Shown here: positions 5,354-5,926 of the stretch, in pieces
Layout of the letters: each line of letters opens with the position of its first letter
How positions within the stretch are numbered: the stretch's first letter is position 1
From: Deltaproteobacteria bacterium
Lineage (GTDB): Bacteria; Myxococcota; B64-G9
Length of the DNA stretch: 5,926 bases
Direction: 5' to 3'
Assembly: GCA_003647095.1 (NCBI GenBank)
Contig: QMME01000273.1
Location: forward strand, 1 to 5,926
Notes under the pieces: generated by a model
The model's database searches: none
Told to the model about the DNA's origin: nothing
Seen by the model: only the letters and a program-made list of their open reading frames with translations
Translations under genes and position numbers: made by a program

Positions 5354-5926
5354 AGGGGCAGGCCGGGTTGGCCTGGCCCGGGGTTCCGCGATCACCGTCC
5401 CCGTAGGTGGTGCCGGCGACGGTGGTGCACCAGGCCGCCGGGTCGTCGTTGGCGGCGGCGTCCAGCGAACCCTGGTCCAGCATGGTGGAGGCACCGGCCG
5501 TGGCCGCGGGGTAGGTCACGGCGTCCAGCACCTGGTCGGCAAAGCCCACGAACAGGCCGCCGCCGGAGTTGGTGAGGGTGAAGTCGAGCGGGAAATCGAC
5601 GCGGGGCAGGTGCCCGTTGGCGGCCGGGTCCGAGCTGGCGGCGAAGACGACGTAGCTGCCGGCGCTGACGGCCAGGCAATCGCCGCCGGGTAATTGCTGC
5701 TGCACCTCCGGGGCGTTCTTGCCGATCTGCAGCTGGTTGAGATCGATGTCCCGGGCCACGTAGAGTTCGAACCACTCGCCGCTGGCGTCGGGGGCGGCGT
5801 CCGGGTTGGCCATGATCTCGGTGATCACCAGGTCGCCGGCCTGGGGCAGGCGCTGGTCGCGCAGCACCCCGCCGTCGCGGCACTTGCCTTCCGGGGTGAT
5901 GCCGCAGTCGGGGTTGGGTGCACCCG
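5352..5926 (-). CDS. Lamin-tail-domain (LTD) secretory protein, 5' end beyond window
   Basis: The last 190 residues are visible; the frame is open to the right edge, so the start lies outside. A GTG at 5867 is an internal Val codon, not the likely start, because coding character continues upstream of it. The domain begins DLVITEIMANPD (31-42) and continues with GEWFELYVA (49-57), an immunoglobulin-like strand pattern with a surface DCLAVSAGSYVVFA (82-95), a Gly-rich turn TNSGGGLFVGF (118-128), and a terminal WCTTVAGTTYGDGDRGTPG (165-183) followed by NPAC. This is the layout of bacterial LTD modules, known in secreted proteins and often combined with nucleases or other surface hydrolases. The visible N-terminus (GAPNPDC, then a short Cys-containing linker) resembles the C-terminal end of another LTD copy. 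The protein is presumably exported, acting in the periplasm or at the surface; its ligand is unknown. It is probably co-transcribed with SNase B. Confidence 0.82.
   Translation of the reverse strand, partial: GAPNPDCGITPEGKCRDGGVLRDQRLPQAGDLVITEIMANPDAAPDASGEWFELYVARDIDLNQLQIGKNAPEVQQQLPGGDCLAVSAGSYVVFAASSDPAANGHLPRVDFPLDFTLTNSGGGLFVGFADQVLDAVTYPAATAGASTMLDQGSLDAAANDDPAAWCTTVAGTTYGDGDRGTPGQANPACP

Overview
This is a GC-rich stretch, roughly two-thirds G+C by eye, from a Gram-negative bacterium. The Gram-negative call rests on an outer-membrane-type beta-barrel protein with a C-terminal phenylalanine, two lipoprotein-like secreted nucleases and a lamin-tail-domain (LTD) secretory protein. The LTD protein and the cysteine-rich exported proteins would fit the Myxococcota / Bradymonadota / deltaproteobacterial sphere. 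That placement is an inference from protein style, not a demonstrated taxonomy. Gene density is very high: the only gap longer than 10 bases is 2043-2169. I see no RNA genes, CRISPR array, insertion sequence or clear intrinsic terminator.

Left part (1-2042, minus strand, probably cytoplasmic): a GT4 glycosyltransferase related to the sucrose-phosphate-synthase type is followed by a uridine-kinase-like P-loop kinase that runs off the left edge. The two overlap by ATGA and look translationally coupled. A sigma70-like promoter candidate lies in front of the pair in the 127-bp gap, directly beside a perfect 15-bp tandem repeat.

Middle and right part (2170-5926, cell envelope): reading from the right edge on the minus strand come an LTD protein (5' end cut off) and, 9 bp downstream, a staphylococcal-nuclease-fold (SNase) lipoprotein candidate (SNase B). 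A second, different SNase lipoprotein candidate (SNase A) lies on the plus strand, tail-to-tail with SNase B across 7 bp. Next is a 725-residue minus-strand exported protein with an N-terminal ComEA-like helix-hairpin-helix (HHH) region and a C-terminal predicted outer-membrane barrel. SNase A and the HHH-barrel gene start head-to-head inside the same CATG, so their start codons overlap on opposite strands.

Taken together, two exported nucleases, an LTD protein and an outer-membrane protein with an HHH module suggest a surface system acting on extracellular nucleic acid (scavenging, biofilm DNA remodelling or uptake). This is a hypothesis from domain content and proximity. The HHH hairpins have lost their usual glycines, so direct DNA binding is uncertain. 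The glycosyltransferase-kinase pair has its own putative promoter and is probably a separate function.
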